Shown here piece after piece: positions 24,607 to 33,435 of a stretch of DNA of 46,624 nucleotides. Origin of the DNA: an uncultured Atopobiaceae bacterium (lineage in GTDB: Bacteria > Actinomycetota > Coriobacteriia > Coriobacteriales > Atopobiaceae). The notes under the pieces are model-generated. The model did no database searches. It saw only the letters and a program-made list of their open reading frames with translations, and was not told the origin of the DNA. The stretch is taken from assembly GCA_947625405.1 (NCBI GenBank), contig CANQOF010000015.1, forward strand, positions 1-46,624. The letters are read 5' to 3'. Both the position numbers and the translations under genes were made by a program. The first letter of the stretch is position 1, and every line of letters begins with the position of its first letter.

Positions 24607-26705
24607 GAGCTCTCGCCCCTCGAGAGGAGCGCGCCGAAGCGTTCGCGCACCTCCGAGACCAAGAGTCCGAGCTCGGGGTCTTTGAGCGCGGGATCTCGCC
24701 GGAAGAGCTCCTCGGCATCGGAATGGGCGGCCTCCACGAGATCCCGATCGGAGATGAGGTCGACGAAACGGAAGGTCACGTCGCCCGACTGGCGGTAGCC
24801 GAGCACTTCCCCCTCATGGCGAAGCTCGAGGTCGAGCTCGGCAAGCTCGAAACCATTTGAGCTCTTCACGAGCGCCGAGAGGCGCTTTTGCGCATCCGAT
24901 CCCCGCTTCGCGCGAGTGACGAGGAGGGCGCGCCCGGGGATGCTTCCTCGCCCGACGCGCCCCCTCAGCTGGTGGAGCGTGGCGAGGCCATAGCGATCGG
25001 CATCGAGCACGACGATCACGGAGGCGTTGGGCACGTCAACCCCCACCTCGACCACCGTGGTGCACACGAGGATGTCGATCTTTCCCGCGCGCATCGCCGC
25101 CATTACGTCGTCCTTCTCCTGGGCGGAGAGGCGCCCGTGGAGAAGGGCGATCCGTCGATTGGGAAAGACGCGCTCCTTGAGCTCGGCGTAGATGGCGCTC
25201 GTGGAGGCGAGCTTGCCGGCGGCCTCGCCCGCCACGTCGTCGAGCTCGCTTGCGCTATCCGCCTCGTCCACGAGCGGGCACACCACATAGGCCTGCTGGC
25301 CCGCGACGATCGCCTCGTCCACGGCTTTCCACGCGTCGTCGACGCGAGCCCAGGAGAGCACCTTCGTCGAGACCCCCGCGCCCCTCACGGGGCGCTCCGC
25401 CATGGACGACACGGCGACGTCGCCATAGAGCGAGAGGGCGAGGGTGCGGGGTATGGGGGTTGCGGTCATCGAGAGCACGTCCGGGGTCTCCCCCTTGCCG
25501 GCGAGCGCGTGGCGCTGATTCACGCCGAAGCGATGCTGCTCGTCGACGACCACCAAGGAGAGGCTCGGAAACGAGAGATCGCTCGAGAGGAGGGCCGTGG
25601 TGCCGAAGACGACGTCAACCTCCCCCTTCGAGAGGGCCTCCGCGATGTCCGTCCGCTCGTCCTTCGGCGTCCTCGAGGTGACGATCCGCCAGCGCACGTC
25701 CGCGCGATCGAACACGGGGCCGAGGCTTTCCGCGTACTGCGAGGCAAGCACCGAAGTGGGAGCCATGATGGCCGCCTGGCACCCCGAATCCGCCGCGGCC
25801 GCGCAGGCGATGGCCGCGACCGCCGTCTTCCCCGTGCCCACGTCTCCTTGCAGGAGCCTATTCATCGGCGCGTTCGAGGCCATGTCGGCGAGGATCTCGC
25901 GCGCCGCGCGCTCCTGGTCTTGCGTGAGCGCGAAGGGGAGGCTCTCGCGCACGGCCGCCTCCCTCGGGCCATCCACCACGTGGGAGACGCCCCTCCGCGA
26001 GCCCGGTGCCACGGCCTTCCGAAGGCGAAGTCCCACCTGCAGGCAGAGGAGCTCGTCGTAGGCGAGGCGCCTGCGCGCGTGGCCCGCGCCGAGCAGGCTC
26101 TTCGGGAAGTGCGCCTCGCGGAGCGCCGCCGCCTCGCCCATGAGCCCATGGGCTGCCACGAGGCGTGCGGGGAGGAAGTCGACGATTTCGCCCGCGTCGG
26201 CGAGCGCCGAGGAGAGGATTCGCCTGATCCACGCCTGCGAGAGCCCCTCGGTCGTCGCGTGCACGGGCATCACCCGCGCGTACGTCTCCGCGGCGTCATC
26301 GGCGGAGCCGAGCACCTCGTGGAAGACCGGTGTCATCGTGAGGTAGCCGTACGAGAAGCCCACCTTCCCCGACACGGCGAGCACATCGCCCTTCTTGAGG
26401 CTGTCCTTCAGCCATGGCTGGCGGAAGAAGGAGATGCGGAGCACGCCGGTGGCGTCCACGAGGAAGACCTCGACGATGGAAAGCCGGGGGCGGGGGCGCT
26501 TCAAGGTGATGCGGTCGATGGTGGCGACGATGGTCGCGCTCTTCCCCACCTCGGCGTCCGCGATGCGGCTCACCTGCGAGAAATCGAGATAGCGCGCAGG
26601 CGCGTGGAGGAAGAGATCGCGCACGGTGCGAATTCCGAGCCGCTCGAGGGCCTCGCCGCGCTTTCCACGCGCAAAGCGAAGGCTCCCCACTGGCGACGAG
26701 AGCAT
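24603..26705 (-). CDS. recG: ATP-dependent DNA helicase RecG
   Basis: Helicase that reverses stalled forks and migrates branched DNA. From ATG 26705 it has 700 residues: N-terminal wedge/OB domain, then the helicase core with GDVGTGKT (Walker A), DEQH (motif II), SMTATPIPRTL, and QLRGRVGRG (motif VI). A TTG at 26762 would add 19 residues, but ATG 26705 (MLSSPVGSLRF) matches where family members begin; neither start has a strong ribosome-binding site. The GVGPK loop often seen near residue 10 is replaced by FARGK. It sits between fakA and rsmD. Confidence 0.94.
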   Translation of the reverse strand: MLSSPVGSLRFARGKRGEALERLGIRTVRDLFLHAPARYLDFSQVSRIADAEVGKSATIVATIDRITLKRPRPRLSIVEVFLVDATGVLRISFFRQPWLKDSLKKGDVLAVSGKVGFSYGYLTMTPVFHEVLGSADDAAETYARVMPVHATTEGLSQAWIRRILSSALADAGEIVDFLPARLVAAHGLMGEAAALREAHFPKSLLGAGHARRRLAYDELLCLQVGLRLRKAVAPGSRRGVSHVVDGPREAAVRESLPFALTQDQERAAREILADMASNAPMNRLLQGDVGTGKTAVAAIACAAAADSGCQAAIMAPTSVLASQYAESLGPVFDRADVRWRIVTSRTPKDERTDIAEALSKGEVDVVFGTTALLSSDLSFPSLSLVVVDEQHRFGVNQRHALAGKGETPDVLSMTATPIPRTLALSLYGDVAVSSMAERPVRGAGVSTKVLSWARVDDAWKAVDEAIVAGQQAYVVCPLVDEADSASELDDVAGEAAGKLASTSAIYAELKERVFPNRRIALLHGRLSAQEKDDVMAAMRAGKIDILVCTTVVEVGVDVPNASVIVVLDADRYGLATLHQLRGRVGRGSIPGRALLVTRAKRGSDAQKRLSALVKSSNGFELAELDLELRHEGEVLGYRQSGDVTFRFVDLISDRDLVEAAHSDAEELFRRDPALKDPELGLLVSEVRERFGALLSRGESS

Positions 26706-26771
26706 CGACGTCGCCGAAAGGCGAGGATGGGCTAAGGGGATCGCCAGCGGACGTGCGCTCAACGGCGCACT

Positions 26772-28487
26772 CTATTCGATGGAGAAGATGATCGGGTAGA
26801 GCGGCTGCTCGCCTCGGTGCGGATCCATCTCGAGGTCGGGCTCCTCGTCCTCGATCTTTCCGCAGAGCGCCTCGAAGCGATCCTCGGGCATGTCGGAGCC
26901 GGCGAGGATCGTGAGCGTGTCGCCCTCGCTCTCGTCTTGGATCTTCTTCACGAGCTTGAGCGTGACCTCTTCCACCGTCTTCCCCACGACGGTGATGTCG
27001 CCGTCCTGGATGCCCATGACGTCGCCCTTCTTGATGGGCGTGCCGTCGGCTGCCTGCGAATCGCGGATGGCCTCCGTGACCTCGCCGTCGTGGATCTCGG
27101 AGATGGCCTCGTTCATGGCGTCGGCGATGGTGTTGATGTCCTTGTCGTTTTCCACCACGAACATGGCGGCGAAGGCCTGCGGGACGGTCTTGGTGGGCAC
27201 GACCGTCACCTTGCAGTCCTCGACCGCCGAGGCCGCGGCCTCGGCCGCCATGCGGATGTTGCCGTTGTCGGGCAGCACGATCACGTTCTTCGCGTTCGTC
27301 TTCTCGATGGCGCCGAGGATGTCGGCCGTGGAGGGGTTCATCGTCTGGCCGCCGGAGACCACCTGATCCACGCCGAGCGACTTCAGGATGTCCGCCTCCC
27401 CCGAGCCAGCGGCCACCGCCACGAATCCGAGGTCCTTCATTTCGGACTTCTTCGCCGACGGCACCTCCATCACGTCCTCGTGCACCTGCTCGGCCGCCTC
27501 CGCGTCGCGCGCGAGGATGGCCGTGCGCTCCTTGCCCTCGAGGTCCATGTTGTGGACGAAGACCTCGAAGATCTGCCCCTCCTGGAGCATGTGGTGGAGC
27601 ACCTTATCCGGCTCGTTCGAGTGCACGTGGATCTTGTAGTCGGGGAAGGAGCCCACGAGGAGCTCACAATCGCCCATCGAGGCGAGGAAGTCGAGGTTCG
27701 CCTTCTGGTCGAAATCCTCGTGGTCGGCCTTGAAGAGGAACTCGGTGCAGTAGCGATACTTCGAGCCCTCCCAGTCGTCGTTGATCACGAAGTGCACGTT
27801 CTTCGCCACCTGCGCCTTCGCGTTCTCGTGCGAGGAGGTGTCGACGGTGGTCTGGAAATCGCGCACCGTGCCGCCATCGCCGAGCGCCGCGTTCACGAAC
27901 GCCTCGAAGAAGACGGCGAATCCGAAGGCACCACTGTCCACCACGCCGTTTTCCTTCAACACGGGAAGGAGGTCGGGCGTGCGCGCCACCGATTCGTAGG
28001 CCTGGGTCACGAGCTGCTTCAGCGCGTCGTCGAGATCGACCTTCGACTTCGCGAGCTCGTCGGCCTTGGCGGAAAGATCGGACACGACCGTGAGGATGGT
28101 GCCCTCCACGGGCTTGCGCACCGCCTGGAAGGCGACCTTCTTGGCGCGCCTCGCGCACGCGGCGAAGTCGTCGGTGGTGAGGGGGTCGTCCTTCACGTCG
28201 ACGACTCCTTCCGCGAAGCCACGCAGGATCTGGCTCGTGATCACGCCGGAGTTGCCACGAGCGCCCATGAGGGATCCGTGGGTGATCGCCTTGGCCACAT
28301 CGGCCATCGACGCGTCGGCGGGGAGCGCCTCCACGTCCGAGACGACGGTCTTCAGCGTGAGGCTCATGTTCGTGCCCGTGTCCCCATCGGGCACGGGGAA
28401 GACGTTCAGCTTGTTGATCTCCTCGGCCCTATCGGCCACGGCCTTGGCCGCGATGGGAAAGCAGCGGCGGATCACGTCAGCAATCAT
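26772..28487 (-). CDS. fakA: Fatty acid kinase catalytic subunit FakA (DAK2 domain)
   Basis: Phosphorylates FakB-bound fatty acids to acyl-phosphate. It has 571 residues. The DAK2 kinase domain (about 1-200) shows NVFPVPDGDTGTNMS and GSLMGARGNSGVI, which bind ATP and magnesium. Middle and C-terminal domains follow the usual FakA layout. A FakB (DegV) lipid-binding partner is not encoded in this window. It follows the Asp23-like gene by 33 bases, the widespread asp23-fakA-recG order, and lies upstream of plsX in the same direction. Confidence 0.93.
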   Translation of the reverse strand: MIADVIRRCFPIAAKAVADRAEEINKLNVFPVPDGDTGTNMSLTLKTVVSDVEALPADASMADVAKAITHGSLMGARGNSGVITSQILRGFAEGVVDVKDDPLTTDDFAACARRAKKVAFQAVRKPVEGTILTVVSDLSAKADELAKSKVDLDDALKQLVTQAYESVARTPDLLPVLKENGVVDSGAFGFAVFFEAFVNAALGDGGTVRDFQTTVDTSSHENAKAQVAKNVHFVINDDWEGSKYRYCTEFLFKADHEDFDQKANLDFLASMGDCELLVGSFPDYKIHVHSNEPDKVLHHMLQEGQIFEVFVHNMDLEGKERTAILARDAEAAEQVHEDVMEVPSAKKSEMKDLGFVAVAAGSGEADILKSLGVDQVVSGGQTMNPSTADILGAIEKTNAKNVIVLPDNGNIRMAAEAAASAVEDCKVTVVPTKTVPQAFAAMFVVENDKDINTIADAMNEAISEIHDGEVTEAIRDSQAADGTPIKKGDVMGIQDGDITVVGKTVEEVTLKLVKKIQDESEGDTLTILAGSDMPEDRFEALCGKIEDEEPDLEMDPHRGEQPLYPIIFSIE

Positions 28488-28520
28488 GGGTGTTGGCTCC
28501 CGTCTGAAAGCGGCCGCCGG

Positions 28521-28859
28521 CTAGCGGGCCCGGATGTCCTCGATGAAGACGCGTACCTCGGCGTCTTTGATTTCGGCGATGGTCTTGAGCACGAAGCTCA
28601 CCGTGCTCTTGAGGTTCTCCGTCACCTGGCGCATGTTCACCTGGGAGTTCACGACCACGTGGAGGATCACGATGACCTTTCCGTCCTCGACCTTGACCTC
28701 GATGCCCTTCCTGAGGGTCCGCAAGGAGAGAAGGTCGACGATGTGCTGCTGATCATCGGTGTAGGCCATTCCCACGACGCCGTAGCACTCCATCGCGGCG
28801 TAGCCCGCCAAGTCGGCGATGACCTCATTGGACACTCGCAAGGTTCCAGGCACAGGCAT
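28521..28859 (-). CDS. Asp23/Gls24 family envelope-stress protein (YloU-like)
   Basis: Small protein of 112 residues of the Asp23/DUF322 family; members are cytoplasmic, often membrane-associated, and linked to envelope homeostasis. It opens MPVPGTLRVSNEVIADLAGYA and carries the alternating beta-strand stretch VKVEDGKVIVILHVVV. ATG 28859 follows GGGAGG. As first gene of the long minus-strand run it is preceded by the promoter and palindrome at 28919-28936. Confidence 0.9.
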   Translation of the reverse strand: MPVPGTLRVSNEVIADLAGYAAMECYGVVGMAYTDDQQHIVDLLSLRTLRKGIEVKVEDGKVIVILHVVVNSQVNMRQVTENLKSTVSFVLKTIAEIKDAEVRVFIEDIRAR

Positions 28860-28918
28860 GTCCTGTCCTCCCGATCCCTTTTGAGGGCGCCGCGCGCTTC
28901 GCGAGGAGCCCCCGGTGA

Positions 28919-28936
28919 TTGAACGTTCAAAGTATA
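28919..28936 (-). promoter_or_regulatory. Promoter of the asp23-fakA-recG run, with a perfect 12-bp palindrome on the start point
   Basis: On the minus strand TATACT (28936-28931) is a five-of-six match to the -10 consensus. It is immediately followed by the perfect palindrome TTGAACGTTCAA (28919-28930), which would cover the transcription start. A dimeric repressor bound there could block initiation. The -35 is not obvious. The divergent rpmB promoter lies only about 40 bases away. Confidence 0.55.
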
Positions 28937-28971
28937 CCCACACAACGCGCATGGACCGACGCCCTTCGAAG

Positions 28972-28999
28972 TTCGGATTCGCAGGGGCTGTGCTATAGT
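28972..28999 (+). promoter_or_regulatory. rpmB promoter
   Basis: Extended -10 TGCTATAGT (hexamer 28994-28999) with a possible -35 TTCGGA at 28972-28977 and a 16-base spacer. The start point would be near 29006, about 40 bases before the rpmB ATG. Confidence 0.6.
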
Positions 29000-29044
29000 G
29001 ACCGGGTTCTTGAGAATGCCCACGCTTCCCTAAGGGAGGTCTGT

Positions 29045-29233
29045 ATGTCGAAAGTCTGCGAGATCTGCGGCAAGCACCCCGTGGCCGGGCGCTCCGTGAG
29101 CCACTCCCACCGCGTGACCAACCGCACGTTCCGTCCGAACATCCAGCGCGTGACCATCGTGCAGAACGGGCACAAGCGCAAGATGAACGTCTGCACGCGC
29201 TGCCTCAAGAAGGGCAATCTCCAGCGCGGCTAG
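29045..29233 (+). CDS. rpmB: 50S ribosomal protein L28
   Basis: Large-subunit ribosomal protein, 62 residues, starting MSKVCEICGKHP. Two CxxC pairs (CEIC and CTRC) make it the zinc-binding form. GGGAGGT five bases before ATG 29045 decides the start over the longer upstream frame. It is divergent from the asp23-fakA run, as in many Gram-positives, and is ended by its own terminator. Confidence 0.96.
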   Translation: MSKVCEICGKHPVAGRSVSHSHRVTNRTFRPNIQRVTIVQNGHKRKMNVCTRCLKKGNLQRG

Positions 29234-29258
29234 CGCCTCTCGCACGCTGAACGCTTCG

Positions 29259-29290
29259 GGCGCCGGGGCCCTCGGGTTCCGGTGCCTTTT
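29259..29290 (+). terminator. Rho-independent terminator after rpmB
   Basis: Stem GGCGCCGG / CCGGTGCC (one G-T pair), 12-base loop, followed by TTTT at 29287-29290, 26 bases after the rpmB stop. Confidence 0.75.
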
Positions 29291-29307
29291 CGTGTGCCGA
29301 TCGCGCG

Positions 29308-30009
29308 CTACACGCGCTCGTTGAGCACCACGAGGCAGCGGCCCCTCTCGCAGGAAACCGTCGCCCTCGCGCGCTCGATCACGTTCGAGACGCCGAGGTC
29401 GGAGAGCGCCTCGAGCGCGTGGTGGTCGAGGTCCCAGGTGAAGCCATGTTCCGAGACCACCGTATCGCTCTCGAGCGCGAGCACCGAGAGGGTCTTGCCC
29501 ACCTCCTCCTCGCCAAACGAGACGCCCCGGCGCGCCTCGGGAGCGAGGAGCCATGCGGAGAAGGCGTCTTCGACGATGACGGGTTGGAGTTCGGCGTGGG
29601 AAACGAGGGTGCCGATCACGCCAAGTTGATGGTCGAGTCGACCGCCGGTGACGCACGTGACCCGGCAAATGCTCGATCTCGGGGAAACGGCGCGCTCGGC
29701 GACGACATCGAGGGCCAGCGCGAGATCGGTTTGGTCCTTATGCGAGGGTCGAAGGAGTTCGAAGCTTGAACGATCCTCGGCCCACGCGCGCGCCTCCGCG
29801 CCCACTGAATCGGAATCGCCCACATAGGCCCAAGGCGCGACGCCCGCCGTCTCGAGGATTTCCGCACCGCGATCGATGGCGATCACGCGCTCCGACTGAG
29901 CCGCGAGCTTCCGCACGAGTGCCGCTGAGCTCGGCTCCGGAGATCCACCGACGAGGAGGTATTCGAAATGCCCGATGCGATCTACGCCGTGCGGTTCGCG
30001 CTCGCCCAT
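29308..30009 (-). CDS. thiN: Thiamine pyrophosphokinase
   Basis: Transfers pyrophosphate from ATP to thiamine to make the cofactor TPP; about 233 residues. Family motifs present are VGDSDS, the KDQTDLALALD segment, and TGGRLDHQLG. I chose ATG 30009 (MGEREPHG), preceded by GGAGGG at about five bases; ATG 30021 and GTG 30048 are in frame upstream without such support. It converges on rpmB and diverges from the zinc-ribbon gene. No thiamine transporter or TPP riboswitch is seen next to it. Confidence 0.9.
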   Translation of the reverse strand: MGEREPHGVDRIGHFEYLLVGGSPEPSSAALVRKLAAQSERVIAIDRGAEILETAGVAPWAYVGDSDSVGAEARAWAEDRSSFELLRPSHKDQTDLALALDVVAERAVSPRSSICRVTCVTGGRLDHQLGVIGTLVSHAELQPVIVEDAFSAWLLAPEARRGVSFGEEEVGKTLSVLALESDTVVSEHGFTWDLDHHALEALSDLGVSNVIERARATVSCERGRCLVVLNERV

Positions 30010-30076
30010 CTCGCCCTCCATTCGCCGTTTCCGATCCAAGTTTCCCACAGCCGCGCCACGCGGCGAGCGTTGGGGC

Positions 30077-30082
30077 TAGACT
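30077..30082 (+). promoter_or_regulatory. Putative -10 element (TAGACT) for the zinc-ribbon gene
   Basis: TAGACT ends 32 bases before ATG 30114, matching the spacing of the same element before the L,D-transpeptidase gene and gltX. Confidence 0.45.
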
Positions 30083-30113
30083 TCTTCCCCGCGCCCCTGC
30101 CGAAAGGAACCCC

Positions 30114-30461
30114 ATGGCCCGCTATGACTATCGTTGCCCCTCCTGCCACCATGTATTCGAAGTCGAGCACGGCATGAACGAGAAGCCGAAGGTCGTGTGC
30201 CCCGTCTGCGGCACCGAGGCCTCGCGCGTCTTCGAGGCGACGGGCATCACCCTCAAGGGCTCGGGCTTCTACAACACCGACATGCGGGACGGCAAGGGAA
30301 GCGCGAGCGCGCCCCATGGCTCGAGCGATGCGACCAGCGCGAAGGATGGGGCAAGCGGCTCCGCGGGCGAGGGCGCGTCGAGTGCGGAGAGCGCGGCGAC
30401 TTCGCCCAGCTCGGCCGGGGAAAGTGCCCCCTCTCCCACGCCAAGCGACGCGAACGCGTAA
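30114..30461 (+). CDS. FmdB-family zinc-ribbon protein
   Basis: Small protein of 115 residues. The N-terminal third is the FmdB/CxxC regulatory-type zinc ribbon: MARYDYRCPSC with Cys8, Cys11, Cys29 and Cys32, ending in GSGFYNTD. The rest (about 60-115) is a Ser/Ala/Gly-rich low-complexity tail. The family's function is not established, though some members are called putative regulators. AAAGGA six bases before ATG 30114 decides the start. It converges on rsmB; the 25-base gap contains only a short CGCGC/GCGCG stem (30467-30481) without a T-run. Confidence 0.87.
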   Translation: MARYDYRCPSCHHVFEVEHGMNEKPKVVCPVCGTEASRVFEATGITLKGSGFYNTDMRDGKGSASAPHGSSDATSAKDGASGSAGEGASSAESAATSPSSAGESAPSPTPSDANA

Positions 30462-30486
30462 GGGCTCGCGCGAAGAGCGCGCCAAC

Positions 30487-31884
30487 TCAGGCTCGCGTGG
30501 GGCGAAGCACGGCGAGGTAGTGCAAATCGGGCCCTCCCGCCTTCGACCTCGGGAAGAAGGAGCTCCCGGAAAACCCATCGGTTATGAGTTGCTCCTTGGC
30601 GGCTGAATCGATCTCCGCGAAAATCGGCAGCTCCTCGAGCTTTCCGCGCTCGAAGTCGGCGCCCGCGGCGCTCCCGAGGAACGCCCGCACCACCCGCTCG
30701 TTCTCCTCATCGAGCGCGGAGCACGTGGCGTAGAGGAGAAAACCCCCTCCTTCCACGTGGCGAGACGCGGATTTCAAGAGCTCGAGTTGGAGCGCGGGAA
30801 GCGCGCCGGGGGCATCGGGATCCACTTTCCAAGGTTCCAAGTTCCACGCGATCTCGGGGTGCCTGCGCATGGTCCCCGTGCCCGAGCACGGCGCATCGAG
30901 GAACACCATGCCGAACCGCTCGTCGCCGAGGAGATCGTCGAGCAGCCTCCCGTCGCCGACGAGGATCCGCGCCTCCAATCCGGCATCTAAGAAGCGCCGC
31001 CTCGCCTCCTCGACGCGCTCCTCGCTCGCGTCCACGCAGGTGAAACGATCCGGCGCTCCGCCATTCGCGCTGGCACGGGCCGCAACGAGCGCCTTCGTGG
31101 CGCGCCCCGCTCCCACCTCGAGCCGTAACGCGCCTCGGGAGGGCACGCTCGCGAGCGCGATCTCGAACGCTGAATGGTCCTCGACGGCAAATCCCTCGCG
31201 AAGCACGCCCGACGCCTCGAGGCGCGAGGGGCTTTCAATCCGCCAGATTCCCGGAAGGGCACTCCCATGAGGGTCGAGATTCGCACGTTCGAGCGTGCGC
31301 ACCCGCGCCTTCCTCGTCGTGGCCACAAGCCAGGTGGGAGCCGCGTCCATGAGGTCGAGCGCGAGCGTGGCGGCGCTTCGCTTCCCCAGGCTACGCATCA
31401 GCCGCTCCGCGAGCCATCGTGCGATTCCCGCGCAACGCTCGAGATCCGCCGCCTCAAAGTCGCCGGAGCGTACGCGCACGCGCGCATCCCGCACTTCTTC
31501 GCGAAGGGGCGCGAGCTTTCGGAGGACGGCGTTGGCAAGGCCCGACGCGCGAGGTGCCATGGCCTTCACCGCATCCACCCACTGGCTCACCACGACCCCC
31601 GTGGGCGTCGAGAGATAGCCGAGCTCGAACGCGCCGAGGATGAGCGCGTCGCGCACGCGCGGCTCCAGCGAGGAGGGTCTCTTCACATGCTCCCGCACGC
31701 GCGCCTCGAGAAAGCCCCTCGCAAGCGTTGCCCCCATGGCGACTCGCCAAGCGAACGCGCTATCCCTCTCGGAAACCTCGAGCGCGGGGGCGCATTCCCT
31801 GAGCGCGTCGCGCACCCATGACCTCGAGCGCCGTGCGCGGCCAAACGCCCTCAGGGCAAGCGTCCTTCCAGGCGCGAGCGCCAT
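30487..31884 (-). CDS. rsmB: RsmB-like rRNA (cytosine-5)-methyltransferase with unusual SAM motif
   Basis: Expected to make m5C in 16S rRNA; 465 residues. The N-terminal ~140 residues are NusB-like (RNA binding). The catalytic domain has both family cysteines: Cys333 in DAPCSGTG and Cys388 in YATCSALDEEN. The SAM-binding motif I, normally close to CAAPGGKT, here reads LEVGAGRATK, so this is a divergent branch. ATG 31884 abuts the fmt stop codon directly (TAGATG), so it is co-translated with fmt. The order def-fmt-rsmB is the widespread one. Confidence 0.9.
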   Translation of the reverse strand: MALAPGRTLALRAFGRARRSRSWVRDALRECAPALEVSERDSAFAWRVAMGATLARGFLEARVREHVKRPSSLEPRVRDALILGAFELGYLSTPTGVVVSQWVDAVKAMAPRASGLANAVLRKLAPLREEVRDARVRVRSGDFEAADLERCAGIARWLAERLMRSLGKRSAATLALDLMDAAPTWLVATTRKARVRTLERANLDPHGSALPGIWRIESPSRLEASGVLREGFAVEDHSAFEIALASVPSRGALRLEVGAGRATKALVAARASANGGAPDRFTCVDASEERVEEARRRFLDAGLEARILVGDGRLLDDLLGDERFGMVFLDAPCSGTGTMRRHPEIAWNLEPWKVDPDAPGALPALQLELLKSASRHVEGGGFLLYATCSALDEENERVVRAFLGSAAGADFERGKLEELPIFAEIDSAAKEQLITDGFSGSSFFPRSKAGGPDLHYLAVLRPTRA

Positions 31885-32802
31885 CTAGGGCCGCTCCCAG
31901 GCGAGGCTCTTCTCGTGTAGCCCGCGCGCCCAGCTCCTCGCATCCATGGGCCTCTTGCCAGCGGGCGTGACTTCCGCGAGCTCAAGGGCACCGTCCGCGC
32001 AGCCGAGGATCACCGAGCCATCCCGCTCCACGCAAAGGGCGCCCGCGGGGGCCCGCGAACTCGACAGTCGGGCCCGCCTCACGCGAAGGAGCGTTCCTCG
32101 AGCGGCCACGCGCGAGACGTGCGCGTCGCTCGACGCGAGCACGTGGCGCATGTTCTCCTCCGCGGAGAGCGCGGGCGAGAGATCGAGCTCGCCCTTCTCG
32201 ATCCTCGGAGCGTAGGTGGCGAGCTCGTCATCCTGCCTGCGCCATGCGACCTCGTTATCCTCGAGTGCCTCCAGCACATCGAGAAGCCCGTAGCCGCCCG
32301 TGTAGGAGATGTCGTGTCGCACATCCTCGCACGCGCGTCCCGCGCAGGGCACGCTCGCCTGCCAGGCGACGGGGCCGGTGTCGAGGCCCTCCTCCATGGC
32401 CATGATCGACACGCCCGTCTCCGCGTCTCCCGCGAGGATCGCGCGCTCGATGGGAGCCGCGCCTCGCCACCTCGGCAAAAGCGAGGCGTGCACGTTCACG
32501 CATCCCAGGCGCGGAAGTGCGAGGACCCGCTTCGGAAGGATGCAGCCGAACGCGGCCACACAGATCACATCCGGAGCGAGCTCGGCGAGGACGCCTGTGG
32601 CCTCGGGGGTCATGCGAGCGTGCTCGATCACGGGAACGCCGAGCTCGAGGGCCCTTTCCTTCACGGGACTTGGAACGAGGCGCCTGCCGCGCCCCCGCAC
32701 CGCGTCGGGCCGCGTGACCACGCCCGCAACCTCGTGGCTCCGCGCAAGAAGCGAGAGTACGGGTACCGCGAACTCGGGGGTGCCCATGAAGGCCACGCGC
32801 AT
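31885..32802 (-). CDS. fmt: Methionyl-tRNA formyltransferase
   Basis: Formylates initiator Met-tRNA using 10-formyl-THF; 305 residues. Visible are MRVAFMGTPEFAVPV, the catalytic NVHASLLPRWRGAAPI region, and GLDTGPVAW. The C-terminal tRNA-binding domain is present. It starts three bases after the def stop. It links this translation operon to the folate genes at 8.5-10 kb through its substrate only. Confidence 0.95.
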   Translation of the reverse strand: MRVAFMGTPEFAVPVLSLLARSHEVAGVVTRPDAVRGRGRRLVPSPVKERALELGVPVIEHARMTPEATGVLAELAPDVICVAAFGCILPKRVLALPRLGCVNVHASLLPRWRGAAPIERAILAGDAETGVSIMAMEEGLDTGPVAWQASVPCAGRACEDVRHDISYTGGYGLLDVLEALEDNEVAWRRQDDELATYAPRIEKGELDLSPALSAEENMRHVLASSDAHVSRVAARGTLLRVRRARLSSSRAPAGALCVERDGSVILGCADGALELAEVTPAGKRPMDARSWARGLHEKSLAWERP

Positions 32803-32805
32803 CGT

Positions 32806-33369
32806 CTAGCCCTTCTTAGGCGCTTTGGAGGGCTTTTCCACGTCCCCGGGCTTCGCCCCGGCTTCGATGGCCTCCCTCACCTGCTTCTTCACTCGCATGC
32901 GCGCCATGGGGCCGAGGTGGTCGAGAAGGGTCTTGCCGTCAAGATGGTCGATCTCGTGTTGCAGACACACGGCGAGGAGGCTGTCCTCGGCCTCGTAGCG
33001 CATGACATCGCCCTCGAGGTTGGTCGCGTGCACCACCACGCGCCGCGGCCGCTCCACCTGCACCGTCACGCCGGGAAAGGAGAGGCACCCCTCGCCCGTC
33101 GTGCGAAGCTCGTCCGAGGTTTCGACGATCTCGGGGTTGATGAGCACGTAGGGCGTCTTCTTGCCAGAGCCCCACTCGCAATCCACGACCACGAGCCGCT
33201 TGTTCACGCCCACCTGGGGCGCGGCAAGGCCGCAGCCATCCGCCTCGTACATGGTCTCGAGCATGGAATGCGCGAGGTCCTTGATCTCGTCGTTGATGTC
33301 GGCGACGGGCTCGCACACCTCCTCGAGCACGGGGTCGCCGGTGATGCGAATGTCGTCCATGAGGCTCAT
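32806..33369 (-). CDS. def: Peptide deformylase
   Basis: Metalloenzyme removing the formyl group from new proteins; 187 residues. All three motifs are seen: GCGLAAPQVG, EGCLSFPG (metal Cys) and QHEIDHLDG (metal His pair and catalytic Glu). The last ~20 residues are a Lys/Pro-rich tail. ATG 33369 follows GGAGGG at eight bases. Confidence 0.95.
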   Translation of the reverse strand: MSLMDDIRITGDPVLEEVCEPVADINDEIKDLAHSMLETMYEADGCGLAAPQVGVNKRLVVVDCEWGSGKKTPYVLINPEIVETSDELRTTGEGCLSFPGVTVQVERPRRVVVHATNLEGDVMRYEAEDSLLAVCLQHEIDHLDGKTLLDHLGPMARMRVKKQVREAIEAGAKPGDVEKPSKAPKKG

Positions 33370-33435
33370 CTTCCATCCCTCCTGCGGGCACGCGAGGGGC
33401 GTCTCGAGGCACGCTCGCGCGCAAGCCCCACCATG

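Noticed and set aside
26817-28922. 701-codon plus-strand open frame opposite fakA and the Asp23-like gene
   Set aside because: His/Val/Leu/Glu-rich shadow of fakA, no start signal, no homologous motif.
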